A stretch of DNA of 64,000 nt from the NCBI RefSeq assembly GCF_051020975.1, contig NW_027478167.1, forward strand, positions 8,432,001 to 8,496,000, read 5' to 3'. The notes below the pieces were generated by a model. The model was not told the origin of the DNA, made no database searches, and was given only the letters and a program-made list of their open reading frames with translations. The position numbers and the translations under genes are program-made. Origin of the DNA: Osmia lignaria lignaria. Lineage: Eukaryota; Arthropoda; Insecta; Hymenoptera; Megachilidae. Position 1 is the stretch's first letter, and the number at the start of each line of letters is the position of its first letter. Of the stretch, positions 12,401-26,485 are shown one piece after another.

Positions 12401-15400
12401 TAAGCTGGAAGTGGCATTTGCAGCTCGCAATAGTGCAGAGTTATCTCAAAGAAAGGGGCCACGGTGTTTCTGTATCTCTATTATGTTGGTGCGGCTTCGG
12501 AACTTTTAAATATCTTGATATATCTCGAGAACTACGCATCTGATCAAAAAATATCATAGAACATAAAAAGTAGGAAACTTAATTCTCTACAAAAAAGGTC
12601 TCTTAACATTGTGCCATAGCTCGCTTCGTTTCCGAGATATATGCAGATTTATCTCAAGGGAAGGGGCCTGACGGACATATTTTGAGATATTTCTTCTTCT
12701 TGTTGTTCTTCTTCTGCACAGCTAAGCTGGAAGTGGCATTTGCAGCTCGCAATAGTGCAGAGTTATCTCAAAGAAGGAGGCCACGGTGTTTCTGTACCTC
12801 TATTATGTTGGTGCGGCTTCGGAACTTTTAAATATCTCGATATATCTCGAAAACTACGCTTCTGATCAAAAAATATCATACAACATAACTTGTAGGAAAC
12901 ATAATTCTCTACAAAAAAGGTCTCTTAACATTTTGCCATAGCTCGCTTCGTTTCCGAGATATTTGCAGATATATCTCAAGGGAAGGGGCCTGACGGACAT
13001 ATTTCGAGATATTTCTTCTTCTTGTTGTTCTTCTTCTGCACAGCTAAACTGGAAGTGGCATTTCCAGCTCGCAATACTGCAGAGTTATCTGAAAGAAAGG
13101 GGCCACGGTGTTTCTGTATCTCTATTATGTTGGTGCGGCTTCGGAACTTTTAAATATCTTGATATATCTCGAGAACTACGCATCTGATCAAAAAATATCA
13201 TAGAACATAAAAAGTAGGAAACTTAATTCTCTACAAAAAAGGTCTCTTATCATTGTGCCATAGCTCGCTTCGTTTCCGAGATATATGCAGATTTATCTCA
13301 AGGGAAGGGGCCTGACGGACATATTTTGAGATATTTCTTCTTCTTGTTGTTCTTCTTCTGCACAGCTAAGCTGGAAGTGGCATTTGCAGCTCCCAATAGT
13401 GCAGAGTTATCTCAAAGAAAGGGGCCACGGTGTTTCTGTATCTCTATTATGTTGGTGCGGCTTCGGAACTTTTAAATATCTTGATATATCTCGAGAACTA
13501 CGCATCTGATCAAAAAATATCATAGAACATAACTTGTAGGAAACATAATTCTCTACAAAAAACGTCTCTTAACATTTTGCCATAGCTCGCTTCGTTTCCG
13601 AGATATTTGCAGATTCATCTCAAAGGAACGGGCCTGACGGACATATTTCGAGATATTTCTTCTTCTTGTTGTTCTTCTTCTGCACAGCTAAGCTGGAAGT
13701 GGCATTTGCAGCTCCCAATAGTGCAGAGTTATCTCAAAGAAAGGGGCCACGGTGTTTCTGTATCTCTATTATGTTGGTGCGGCTTCGGAACTTTTAAATA
13801 TCTTGATATATCTCGAGAACTACGCATCTGATCAAAAAATATCATAGAACATAAAAAGTAGGAAACTTAATTCTCTACAAAAAAGGTCTCTTAACATTGT
13901 GCCATAGCTCGCTTCGTTTCCGAGATATATGCAGATTTATCTCAAGGGAAGGGGCCTGACGGACATATTTTGAGATATTTCTTCTTCTTGTTGTTCTTCT
14001 TCTGCACAGCTAAGCTGGAAGTGGCATTTGCAGCTCGCAATAGTGCAGAGTTATCTCAAAGAAGGAGGCCACGGTGTTTCTGTACCTCTATTATGTTGGT
14101 GCGGCTTCGGAACTTTTAAATATCTCGATATATCTCGAAAACTACGCTTCTGATCAAAAAATATCATACAACATAACTTGTAGGAAACATAATTCTCTAC
14201 AAAAAAGGTCTCTTAACATTTTGCCATAGCTCGCTTCGTTTCCGAGATATTTGCAGATTTATCTCAAGGTAAGGGGCCTGACGGACATATTTCGAGATAT
14301 TTCTTCTTCTTGTTGTTCTTCTTCTGCACAGCTAAGCTGGAAGTGGCATTTGCAGCTCGCAATAGTGCAGAGTTATCTCAAAGAAGGAGGCCACGGTGTT
14401 TCTGTATCTCTATTATGTTGGTGCGGCTTCGGAACTTTTAAATATCTTGATATATCTCGAGAACTACGCATCTGATCAAAAAATATCATAGAACATAAAA
14501 AGTAGGAAACTTAATTCTCTACAAAAAAGGTCTCTTATCATTGTGCCATAGCTCGCTTCGTTTCCGAGATATATGCAGATTTATCTCAAGGGAAGGGGCC
14601 TGACGGACATATTTTGAGATATTTCTTCTTCTTGTTGTTCTTCTTCTGCACAGCTAAACTGGAAGTGGCATATCCAGCTCGCAATACTGCAGAGTTATCT
14701 GAAAGAAAGGGGCCACGGTGTTTCTGTATCTCTATTATGTTGGTGCGGCTTCGGAACTTTTAAATATCTTGATATATCTCGAGAACTACGCATCTGATCA
14801 AAAAATATCATAGAACATAAAAAGTAGGAAACTTAATTCTCTACAAAAAATGTCTCTTAACATTTTGCCATAGCTCGCTTCGTTTCCGAGATATTTGCAG
14901 ATTTATCTCAAGGGAAGGGGCCTGACGGACATATTTCAAGATATTTCTTCTTCTTGTTGTTCTTCTTCTGCACAGCTAAGCTGGAAGTGGCATTTGCAGC
15001 GCGCAATAGTGCAGAGTTATCTCAAAGAAAGGGGCCACGGTGTTTCTGTATCTCTATTATGTTGGTGCGGCTTCGGAACTTTTAAATATCTTGATATATC
15101 TCGAGAACTACGCATCTGATCAAAAAATATCATAGAAGATAAAAAGTAGGAAACTTAATTCTCTACAAAAAAGGTCTCTTAACATTGTGCCATAGCTCGC
15201 TTCGTTTCCGAGATATATGCAGATTTATCTCAAGGGAAGGGGCCTGACGGACATATTTTGAGATATTTCTTCTTCTTGTTGTTCTTCTTCTGCACAGCTA
15301 AGCTGGAAGTGGCATTTGCAGCTCGCAATAGCGCAGAGTTATCTCAAAGAAGGAGGCCACGGTGTTTCTGTATCTCTATTATGTTGGTGCGGCTTCGGAA

Positions 15401-16826
15401 CTTTTAAATATCTTGATATATCTCGAGAACTACGCATCTGATCAAAAAATATCATAGAACATAAAAAGTAGGAAACTTAATTCTCTACAAAAAAGGTCTC
15501 TTAACATTGTGCCATAGCTCGCTTCGTTTCCGAGAGATATGCAGATTTATCTCAAGGGAAGGGGCCTGACGGACATATTTTGAGATATTTCTTCTTCTTG
15601 TTGTTCTTCTTCTGCACAGCTAAACTGGAAGTGGCATTTCCAGCTCGCAATAGTGCAGAGTTATCTGAAAGAAAGGGGCCACGGTGTTTCTGTATCTCTA
15701 TTATGTTGGTGCGGCTTCGGAACTTTTAAATATCTTGATATATCTCGAGAACTACGCATCTGATCAAAAAATATCATAGAACAGAACTTGTAGGAAACAT
15801 AATTCTCTACAAAAAACGTCTCTTAACATTTTGCCATAGCTCGCTTCGTTTCCGAGATATTTGCAGATTCATCTCAAAGGAACGGGCCTGACGGACATAT
15901 TTCGAGATATTTCTTCTTCTTGTTGTTCTTCTTCTGCACAGCTAAGCTGGAAGTGGCATTGGCAGCTCCCAATAGTGCAGAGTTATCTCAAAGAAAGGGG
16001 CCACGGTGTTTCTGTATCTCTATTATGTTGGTGCGGCTTCGGAACTTTTAAATATCTTGATATATCTCGAGAACTACGCATCTGATCAAAAAATATCATA
16101 GAACATAAAAAGTAGGAAACTTAATTCTCTACAAAAAAGGTCTCTTAACATTGTGCCATAGCTCGCTTCGTTTCCGAGATATATGCAGATTTATCTCAAG
16201 GGAAGGGGCCTGACGGACATATTTTGAGATATTTCTTCTTCTTGTTGTTCTTCTTCTGCACAGCTAAGCTGGAAGTGGCATTTGCAGCTCGCAATAGTGC
16301 AGAGTTATCTCAAAGAAGGAGGCCACGGTGTTTCTGTACCTCTATTATGTTGGTGCGGCTTCGGAACTTTTAAATATCTCGATATATCTCGAAAACTACG
16401 CTTCTGATCAAAAAATATCATACAACATAACTTGTAGGAAACATAATTCTCTACAAAAAAGGTCTCTTAACATTTTGCCATAGCTCGCTTCGTTTCCGAG
16501 ATATTTGCAGATTTATCTCAAGGTAAGGGGCCTGACGGACATATTTCGAGATATTTCTTCTTCTTGTTGTTCTTCTTCTGCACAGCTAAGCTGGAAGTGG
16601 CATTTGCAGCTCGCAATAGTGCAGAGTTATCTCAAAGAAGGAGGCCACGGTGTTTCTGTATCTCTATTATGTTGGTGCGGCTTCGGAACTTTTAAATATC
16701 TCGATATATCTCGAAAACTACGCTTCTGATCAAAAAATATCATAGAACGTAAATTGTAGGAAACATAATTCTCTACAAAAAAGGTCTCTTAACATTTTGC
16801 CATAGCTCGCTTCGTTTCCGAGATAT
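9423..16826 (+). repeat. Subarray of 23 monomers, TTTTGAG domain (left copy)
   Basis: Monomers start at 9423, 9745, 10067, 10387, 10709 and then every 322 bp from 11031 to 16505. Twelve of them have CATATTTTGAG in place of CATATTTCGAG, always with ATATGCAG at the start. This marker is absent from 1-9.4 kb and from 16.8-53.2 kb, and returns at 53.2-60.6 kb. The variants CAAGGTAAGG, CAATACTGCAGAG with CTGAAAG, and GCTCCCAATAG are interleaved. Segment 13607-14572 matches 15861-16826, seven monomers (2254 bp) apart, including CATACAACATAACTTG in the middle monomer; the end of the third monomer differs. Confidence 0.85.
9745..11030 (+). repeat. Dimeric higher-order unit, two copies
   Basis: The pair 9745 + 10067 is repeated as 10387 + 10709. 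In each pair the first monomer has TTTTGAG, TTTCCAG and CTGCAGAGTTATCTGAAAG, and the second has CAAGGTAAGG and AAGGAGG. The first pair is 2 bp short because its spacer reads GGTCTCATCATTG (near 10350) instead of GGTCTCTTATCATTG. The pattern continues into 11031, so local amplification of a dimer is the simplest reading. Confidence 0.85.
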
Positions 16827-19800
16827 TTGCAGATATATCTCAAGGGAAGGGGCCTGACGGACATATTTCGAGATATTTCTTCTTCTTGTTGTTCTTCTTC
16901 TGCACAGCTAAGCTGGAAGTGGCATTTGCGGCTCGCACTAGTGCAGAGTTATCTCAAAGAAAGGGGCCACGGTGTTTCTGTATCTCTATTATGTTGGTGC
17001 GGCTTCGGATCATTTAAATATCTTGATATATCTCGAGAACTACGCATCTGATCAAAAAATATCATAGAACATAAAAAGGAGGAAACTTAATTCTCTACAA
17101 AAAAGGTCTCTTAACATTTTGCCATAGCTCGCTTCGTTTCCGAGATATTTGCAGATTTATCTCAAGGGAAGGGGCCTGACGGACATATTTCGAGATATTT
17201 CTTCTTCTTGTTGTTCTTCTTCTGCACAGCTAAGCTGGAAGTGGCATTTGCAGCTCGCAATAGTGCAGAGTTATCTCAAAGAAAGGGGCCACGGTGTTTC
17301 TGTATCTCTATTATGTTGGTGCGGCTTCGGAACTTTTAAATATCTCGATATATCTCGAAAACTACGCTTCTGATCAAAAAATATCATAGAACATAAATTG
17401 TAGGAAACATAATTCTCTACAAAAAAGGTCTCTTAAGATTTTGCCATAGCTCGTTTGGTTTCCGAGATATTTGCAGATATATCTCAAGGGAAGGGGCCTG
17501 ACGGACATATTTCGAGATATTTCTTCTTCTTGTTGTTCTTCTTCTGCACAGCTAAACTGGAAGTGGCATTTGCAGCTCGCCATAGTGCAGAGTTATCTCA
17601 AAGAAAGGGGCCACGGTGTTTCTGTATCTCTATTATGTTGGTGCGTCTTCGGAACTTTTAATTATCTTGATATATCTCGAGAACTACGCATCTGATCAAA
17701 AAATATCATAGAACATAAAAAGTAGGAAACTTAATTCTCTACAAAAAAGGTCTCTTAACATTTTGCCATAGCTCGCTTCGTTTCCGAGATATTTGCAGAT
17801 TTATCTCAAGGGAAGGGGCCTGACGGACATATTTCGAGATATTTCTTTTTCTTGTTGTTCTTCTTCTGCACAGCTAAACTGGAAGTGGCATTTCCAGCTC
17901 GCAATAGTGCAGAGTTATCTCAAAGAAAGGGGCCACGGTGTTTCTGTATCTCTATTATGTTGGTGCGGCTTCGGACCTTTTAAATATCTCGATATATCTC
18001 GAAAACTACGCATCTGATCAAAAAATATCATAGAACATAAATTGTAGGAAACATAATTCTCTACAAAAAAGGTCTCTTAAGATTTTGCCATAGCTCGTTT
18101 GGTTTCCGAGATATTTGTAGATATATCTCAAGGGATGGGTCCTGACGGACATATTTCGAGATATTTCTTCTTCTTGTTGTTCTTCTTCTGCACAGCTAAA
18201 CTGGAAGTGGCATTTCCAGCTCGCAATAGTGCAGAGTTATCTCAAAGAAAGGGGCCACGGTGTTTCTGTATCTCTATTATGTTGGTGCGGCTTCGGAACT
18301 TTTAAATATCTTGATATATCTCGAGAACTACGCATCTGATCAAAAAATATCATAGAACACAAAAAGTAGGAAACTTAATTCTCTACAAAAAAGGTCTTAA
18401 CATTTTGCCATAGCTCGCTTCGTTTCCGAGATATGTGCAGATTTATCTCAAGGGAAAGGGCCTGACGGACATATTTCGAGATATTTCTTCTTCTTGTTGT
18501 TCTTCTTCTGCACAGCTAAGCTGGAAGTGGCATTTCCAGCTCGCAATAGTGCAGAGTTATCTCAAAGAAAGGGGCCACGGTGTTTCTGTATCTCTATTAT
18601 GTTGGTGCGGCTTCGGATCATTTAAATATCTTGATATATCTCGAGAACTACGCATCTGATCAAAAAATATCATAGAACATAAAAAGGAGGAAACTTAATT
18701 CTCTACAAAAAAGGTCTCTTAACATTTTGCCATAGCTCGCTTCGTTTCCGAGATATTTGCAGATTTATCTCAAGGGAAGGGGCCTGACGGACATATTTCG
18801 AGATATTTCTTCTTCTTGTTGTTCTTCTTCTGCACAGCTAAGCTGGAAGTGGCATTTGCAGCTCGCAATAGTGCAGAGTTATCTCAAAGAAAGGGGCCAC
18901 GGTGTTTCTGTATCTCTATTATGTTGGTGCGGCTTCGGAACTTTTAAATATCTCGATATATCTCGAAAACTACGCTTCTGATCAAAAAATATCATAGAAC
19001 ATAAATTGTAGGAAACATAATTCTCTACAAAAAAGGTCTCTTAAGATTTTGCCATAGCTCGTTTGGTTTCCGAGATATTTGCAGATATATCTCAAGGGAA
19101 GGGGCCTGACGGACATATTTCGAGATATTTCTTCTTCTTGTTGTTCTTCTTCTGCACAGCTAAACTGGAAGTGGCATTTGCAGCTCGCCATAGTGCAGAG
19201 TTATCTCAAAGAAAGGGGCCACGGTGTTTCTGTATCTCTATTATGTTGGTGCGGCTTCGGAACTTTTAAATATCTTGATATATCTCGAGAACTACGCATC
19301 TGATCAAAAAATATCATAGAACATAAAAAGTAGGAAACTTAATTCTCTACAAAAAAGGTCTCTTAACATTTTGCCATAGCTCGCTTCGTTTCCGAGATAT
19401 TTGCAGATTTATCTCAAGGGAAGGGGCCTGACGGACATATTTCGAGATATTTCTTTTTCTTGTTGTTCTTCTTCTGCACAGCTAAACTGGAAGTGGCATT
19501 TCCAGCTCGCAATAGTGCAGAGTTATCTCAAAGAAAGGGGCCACGGTGTTTCTGTATCTCTATTATGTTGGTGCGGCTTCGGACCTTTTAAATATCTCGA
19601 TATATCTCGAAAACTACGCATCTGATCAAAAAATATCATAGAACATAAATTGTAGGAAACATAATTCTCTACAAAAAAGGTCTCTTAAGATTTTGCCATA
19701 GCTCGTTTGGTTTCCGAGATATTTGTAGATATATCTCAAGGGATGGGGCCTGACGGACATATTTCGAGATATTTCTTCTTCTTGTTGTTCTTCTTCTGCA

Positions 19801-20044
19801 CAGCTAAACTGGAAGTGGCATTTCCAGCTCGCAATAGTGCAGAGTTATCTCAAAGAAAGGGGCCACGGTGTTTCTGTATCTCTATTATGTTGGTGCGGCT
19901 TCGGAACTTTTCAATATCTTGATATATCTCGAGAACTACGCATCTGATCAAAAAATATCATAGAACACAGAAAGTAGGAACCTTAATTCTCTACAAAAAA
20001 GGTCTCTTAACATTTTGCCATAGCTCGCTTCGTTTCCGAGATAT
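16827..20044 (+). repeat. Five-monomer higher-order unit, two tandem copies
   Basis: Monomers 16827, 17149, 17471, 17793, 18115 and then 18435, 18757, 19079, 19401, 19723. Corresponding members share rare marks: GGATCATTTAAAT with AAAAAGGAGG; CTCGTTTGG with CTCGCCATAG; TTTCTTTTTCTTG with TTCGGACC; and TTGTAGATATATCTCAAGGGATGG. The left halves of the first members (16827 and 18435) differ while the right halves match, so one unit boundary lies inside that monomer. The copies are 1608 and 1610 bp long; a 2-bp deletion (GGTCTTAAC near 18396) marks the first. Confidence 0.88.
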
Positions 20045-22943
20045 GTGCAGATATATCTCAAGGGAAAGGGCCTGACGGACATATTTCGAGATATTTCTTC
20101 TTCTTGTTGTTCTTCTTCTGCACAGCTAAGCTGGAAGTGGCATTTGCAGCTCGCATTAGTACAGAGTTATCTCAAAGAAAGGGGCCACGGTGTTTCTGTA
20201 TCTCTATTATGTTGGTGCGGCTTCGGAACTTTTAAATATCTCGATATATCTCGAAAACTACGCTTCTGATCAAAAAATATCATAGAACATAAATTGTAGG
20301 AAACATAATTCTCTACAAAAAAGGTCTCTTAACATTTTGCCATAGCTCGCTTCGTTTCCGAGATATTTGCAGATTTATCTCAAGGGAAGGGGCCTGACGG
20401 ACATATTTCGAGATATTTCTTCTTCTTGTTGTTCTTCTTCTGCACAGCTAAGCTGGAAGTGGCATTTGCAGCTCGCAATAGTGCAGAGTTATCTCAAAGA
20501 AAGGGGCCACGGTGTTTCTGTATCTCTATTATGTTGGTGCTGCTTCGGAACTTTTAAATATCTTGATACATCTCGAGAACTACGCATCTGATCAAAAAAT
20601 ATCATAGAACATAAAAAGTAGGAAACTTAATTCGCTACAAAAAAGGTCTCTTAACATTTTGCCATAGCTCGCTTCGTTTCCGAGATATGTGCAGATTTAT
20701 CTCAAGGGAAGGGGCCTGACGGACATATTTCGAGATATTTCCTCTTCTTGTTGTTCTTCTTCTGCACAGCTAAGCAGGAAGTGGCATTTGCAGCTCGTAA
20801 TAGTGCAGAGTTATCTCAAAGAAAGGGGCCACGGTGTTTCTGTATCTCTATTATGTTGGTGCCGCTTCGGAACTTTTAAATATCTTGATATATCTCGAGA
20901 ACTACGCATCTGACCAAAAAATATCATAGAACATAAAAAGTAGGAAACTTAATTCTCTACAAAAAAGGTCTCTTAACATTTTGCCATAGCTCGCTTCGTT
21001 TCCGAGATATTTGCAGATTTATCTCAAGGGAAGGGGCCTGACGGACATGTTTCGAGATATTTCTTCTTCTTGTTGTTCTTCTTCTGCACAGCTAAGTTGG
21101 AAGTGGCATTTGCGGCTCGCACTAGTGCAGAGTTATCTCAAAGAAAGGGGCCACGGTGTTTCTGTATCTCTATTATGTTGGTGCGGCTTCGGAACTTTTA
21201 AATATCTTGATACATCTCGAGAACTACGCATCTGATCAAAAAATATCATAGAACATAAAAAGTAGGAAACTTAATTCTCTACAAAAAAGGTCTCTTAACA
21301 TTTTGCCATAGCTCGCTTCGTTTCCGAGATATGTGCAGATTTATCTCAAGGGAAGGGGCCTGACGGACATATTTCGAGATATTTCTTCTTCTTGTTGTTC
21401 TTCTTCTGCACAGCTAAGCTGGAAGTGGCATTTGCAGCTCGCAATAGTACAGAGTTATCTCAAAGAAAGGGGCCACGGTGTTTCTGTATCTCTATTATGT
21501 TGGTACGGCTTCGGAACTTTTAAATATCTCGATATATCTCGAAAACTACGCTTCTGATCAAAAAATATCATAGAACATAAATTATAGGAAACATAATTCT
21601 CTGCAAAAAAGGTCTCTTAACATTTTGCCATAGCTCGCTTCGTTTCCGAGATATTTGCAGATTTATCTCAAGGTAAGGGGCCTGACGGACATATTTCGAG
21701 ATATTTCTTCTTCTTGTTGTTCTTCTTCTGCACAGCTAAGCTGGAAGTGGCATTTGCGGCTCGCACTAGTGCAGAGTTATCTCAAAGAAAGGGGCCACGG
21801 TGTTTCTGAATCTCTATTATGTTGGTGCGGCTTCGGAACTTTTAAATATCTCGATATATCTCGAAAACTACGCTTCTGATCAAAAAATATCATAGAACAT
21901 AAATTGTAGGAAACATAATTCTCTACAAAAAACGTCTCTTATCATTTTGCCATAGCTCGCTTCGTTTCCGAGATATTTGCAGATTTATCTCAAGGGAAGG
22001 GGCCTGACGGACATATTTCGAGATATTTCTTCTTCTTGTTGTTCTTCTTCTGCACAGCTAAGCTGAAAGTGGCATTTGCAGCTCGCAGTAGTGCAGAGTT
22101 ATCTCAAAGAAAGGGGCCACGGTGTTTCTGTATCTCTATTATGTTGGTGCGGCTTCGGAACTTTTAAATATCTTGATATATCTCGAGAACTACGCATCTG
22201 ATCAAAAAAATATCATAGAACATAAAAAGTAGGAAACTTAATTCTCTACAAAAAAGGTCTCTTAACATTTTGCCATAGCTCGCTTCGTTTCCGAGATATT
22301 TGCAGATTTATCTCAAGGGAAGGGGCCTGACGGACATATTTCGAGATATTTCTTTTTCTTGTTGTTCTTCTTCTGCACAGCTAAACTGGAAGTGGCATTT
22401 CCAGCTCGCAATAGTGCAGAGTTATCTCAAAGAAAGGGGCCACGGTGTTTCTGTATCTCTATTATGTTGGTGCGGCTTCGGACCTTTTAAATATCTCGAT
22501 ATATCTCGAAAACTACGCATCTGATCAAAAAATATCATAGAACATAAATTGTAGGAAACATAATTCTCTACAAAAAAGGTCTCTTAAGATTTTGCCATAG
22601 CTCGTTTGGTTTCCGAGATATTTGTAGATATATCTCAAGGGATGGGGCCTGACGGACATATTTCGAGATATTTCTTCTTCTTGTTGTTCTTCTTCTGCAC
22701 AGCTAAACTGGAAGTGGCATTTCCAGCTCGCAATAGTGCAGAGTTATCTCAAAGAAAGGGGCCACGGTGTTTCTGTATCTCTATTATGTTGGTGCGGCTT
22801 CGGAACTTTTCAATATCTTGATATATCTCGAGAACTACGCATCTGATCAAAAAATATCATAGAACACAGAAAGTAGGAAACTTAATTCTCTACAAAAAAG
22901 GTCTCTTAACATTTTGCCATAGCTCGCTTCGTTTCCGAGATAT
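20045..22943 (+). repeat. Nine-monomer unit B, version 1
   Basis: Monomers start at 20045, 20367, 20689, 21011, 21333, 21655, 21977, 22300 and 22622. Key marks in order: GTGCAG with GGGAAAGGGCC; GATACATCTCG; CTAAGCAGG with CTCGTAATAG; GACATGTTTC with CTAAGTTGG; GTTGGTACGG with AAATTATAGG; CAAGGTAAGG with TGAATCTC; CTGAAAG with CGCAGTAG. The last two monomers repeat the 17793/18115 pair, so this unit is joined to the preceding five-monomer unit. A 1-bp insertion (seven A at 22204-22210) makes the monomer at 21977 323 bp long. Confidence 0.87.
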
Positions 22944-25900
22944 GTGCAGATATATCTCAAGGGAAAGGGCCTGACGGACATATTTCGAGATATTTCTTCT
23001 TCTTGTTGTTCTTCTTCTGCACAGCTAAGCTGGAAGTGGCATTTGCAGCTCGCAATAGTACAGAGTTATCTCAAAGAAAGGGGCCACGGTGTTTCTGTAT
23101 CTCTATTATGTTGGTGCGGCTTCGGAACTTTTAAATATCTCGATATATCTCGAAAACTACGCTTCTGATCAAAAAATATCATAGAACATAAATTGTAGGA
23201 AACATAATTCTCTACAAAAAAGGTCTCTTAACATTTTGCCATAGCTCGCTTCGTTTCCGAGATATTTGCAGATTTATCTCAAGGGAAGGGGCCTGACGGA
23301 CATATTTCGAGATATTTCTTCTTCTTGTTGTTCTTCTTCTGCACAGCTAAGCTGGAAGTGGCATTTGCAGCTCGCAATAGTGCAGAGTTATCTCAAAGAA
23401 AGGGGCCACGGTGTTTCTGTATCTCTATTATGTTGGTGCGGCTTCGCAACTTTTAAATATCTTGATACATCTCGAGAACTACGCATCTGATCAAAAAATA
23501 TCATAGAACATAAAAAGTAGGAAACTTAATTCTCTACAAAAAAGGTCTCTTAACATTTTGCCATAGCTCGCTTCGTTTCCGAGATATGTGCAGATTTATC
23601 TCAAGGGAAGGGGCCTGACGGACATATTTCGAGATATTACTTCTTCTTGTTGTTCTTCTTCTGCACAGCTAAGCAGGAAGTGGCATTTGCAGCTCGTAAT
23701 AGTGCAGCGTTATCTCAAAGAAAGGGGCCACGGTGTTTCTGTATCTCTATTATGTTGGTGCGGCTTCGGAACTTTTAAATATCTTGATATATCTCGAGAA
23801 CTACGCATCTGATCAAAAAATATCATAGAACATAAAAAGTAGGAAACTTAATTCTCTACAAAAAAGGTCTCTTAACATTTTGCCATAGCTCGCTTCGTTT
23901 CCGAGATATTTGCAGATTTATCTCAAGGGAAGGGGCCTGACGGACATGTTTCGAGATATTTCTTCTTCTTGTTGTTCTTCTTCTGCACAGCTAAGTTGGA
24001 AGTGGCATTTGCGGCTCGCACTAGTGCAGAGTTATCTCAAAGAAAGGGGCCACGGTGTTTCTGTATCTCTATTATGTTGGTGCGGCTTCGGAACTTTTAA
24101 ATATCTTGATAGATCTCGAGAACTACGCATCTGATCAAAAAATATCATAGAACATAAAAAGTAGGAAACTTAATTCTCTACAAAAAAGGTCTCTTAACAT
24201 TTTGCCATAGCTCGCTTCGTTTCCGAGATATGTGCAGATTTATCTCAAGGGAAGGGGCCTGACGGACATATTTCGAGATATTTGTTCTTCTTGTTGTTCT
24301 TCTTCTGCACAGCTAAGCTGGAAGTGGCATTTGCAGCTCGCAATAGTACAGAGTTATCTCAAAGAAAGGGGCCACGGTGTTTCTGTATCTCTATTATGTT
24401 GGTACGGCTTCGGAACTTTTAAATATCTCGATATATCTCGAAAACTACGCTTCTGATCAAAAAATATCATAGAACATAAATTATAGGAAACATAATTCTC
24501 TGCAAAAAATGTCTCTTAACATTTTGCCATAGCTCGCTTCGTTTCCGAGATATTTGCAGATTTATCTCAAGGTAAGGGGCCTGACGGACATATTTCGAGA
24601 TATTTCTTCTTCTTGTTGTTCTTCTTCTGCACAGCTAAGCTGGAAGTGGCATTTGCGGCTCGCACTAGTGCAGAGTTATCTCAAAGAAAGGGGCCACGGT
24701 GTTTCTGAATCTCTATTATGTTGGTGCGGCTTCGGAACTTTTAAATATCTCGATATATCTCGAAAACTACGCTTCTGATCAAAAAATATCATAGAACATA
24801 AATTGTAGGAAACATAATTCTCTACAAAAAACGTCGCTTATCATTTTGCGATAGCTCGCTTCGTTTCCGAGATATTTGCAGATTTATCTCAAGGGAAGGG
24901 GCCTGACGGACATATTTCGAGATATTTCTTCTTCTTGTTGTTCTTCTTCTGCACAGCTAAGCTGAAAGTGGCATTTGCAGCTCGCAGTAGTGCAGAGTTA
25001 TCTCAAAGAAAGGGGCCACGGTGTTTCTGTATCTCTATTATGTTGGTGCGGCTTCGGAACTTTTAAATATCTTGATATATCTCGAGAACTACGCATCTGA
25101 TCAAAAAATATCATAGAATATGAAAAGTAGGAAACTTAATTCTCTACAAGAAAGGTCTCTTAACATTTTGCCATAGCTCGCTTCGTTTCCGAGATATTTG
25201 CAGATTTATCTCAAGGGAAGGGGCCTGACGGACATATTTCGAGATATTTCTTCTTCTTGTTGTTCTTCTTCTGCACAGCTAAGCTGGAAGTGGCATTTGC
25301 GGCTCGCACTAGAGCAGAGCTATCTCAAAGAAAGGGGCCACGGTGTTTCTGAATCCCTATTATGTTGGTGCGGCTTCGGAACTTTTAAATATCTCGATAT
25401 ATCTCGAAAACTACGCTTCTGATCAAAAAATATCATAGAACATAAATTGTAGGAAACATAATTCTCTACAAAAAAGGTCTCTTAACATTTTGCCATAGCT
25501 CGCTTCGTTTCCGAGATATTTGCAGATACATCTCAAGGGAAGGGGCCTGACGGACATATTTCGAGATATTTCTTCTTCTTGTTGTTCTTCTTCTGCACAG
25601 CTAAGCTGAAAGTGGCATTTGCAGCTCGCAGTAGTGCAGAGTTATCTCAAAGAAAGGGGCCACGGTGTTTCTGTATCTCTATTATGTTGGTGCGGCTTCG
25701 GAACTTTTAAATATCTTGATATATCTCGAGAACTACGCATCTGATCAAAAAATATCATCGAACATGAAAAGTAGGAAACTTAATTCTCTACAAAAAATGT
25801 CTCTCAACATTTTACCATAGCTCGCTTCGTTTCCGAGATATTTGCAGATATATCTCAAGGGAAGGGGCCTGACGGACATATTCCGAGATATTTCTTCTTC

Positions 25901-26485
25901 TTGTTGTTCTTCTTCTGCACAGCTAAGCTGGAAGTGGCATTTGCGGCTCGCACTAGTGCAGAGTTATCTCAAAGAAAGGGGCCACGGTGTTTCTGTATCT
26001 CTATTATGTTGGTGCGGCTTCGCAACTTTTAAATATCTCGATATATCTCGAAAACTACGCTTCTGATCAAAAAATATCATAGAACATAAATTGTAGGAAA
26101 CATAATTCTCTACACAAAAGGTCTCTCAACATTTTACCATAGCTCGCTTCGTTTCCGAGATATTTGCAGATTTATCTCAAGGGAAGGGGCCTGACGGACA
26201 TATTTCGAGATATTTCTTCTTCTTGTTGTTCTTCTTCTGCACAGCTAGGCTGGAAGTGGCATTTGCAGCTCGCAATAGTGCAGAGTTATCTCAAAGAAAG
26301 GGGCCACGGTGTTTCTGTATCTCTATTATGTTGGTGCGGCTTCGGAACTTTTAAATATCTTGATATATCTCGAGAACTACGCATCTGATCAAAAAATATC
26401 ATAGAACACAGAAAGTAGGAAACTTAATTCTCTACAAAAAAGGTCTCTTAACATCTTGCCATAGCTCGCTTCGTTTCCGAGATAT
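22944..26485 (+). repeat. Unit B, version 2 (eleven monomers)
   Basis: The first seven monomers (22944, 23266, 23588, 23910, 24232, 24554, 24876) match 20045-22299 one to one. Then 25198, 25520, 25842 and 26164 follow in place of the 22300/22622 pair. TTCGCAAC first appears at 23266, CTCTCAACATTTTACC near 25801 and CTAGGCTGG at 26164. The last monomer ends in CACAGAAAGTAGG, the tail that also precedes 20045 and 22944, so this tail marks the junction before each unit-B copy. Confidence 0.85.
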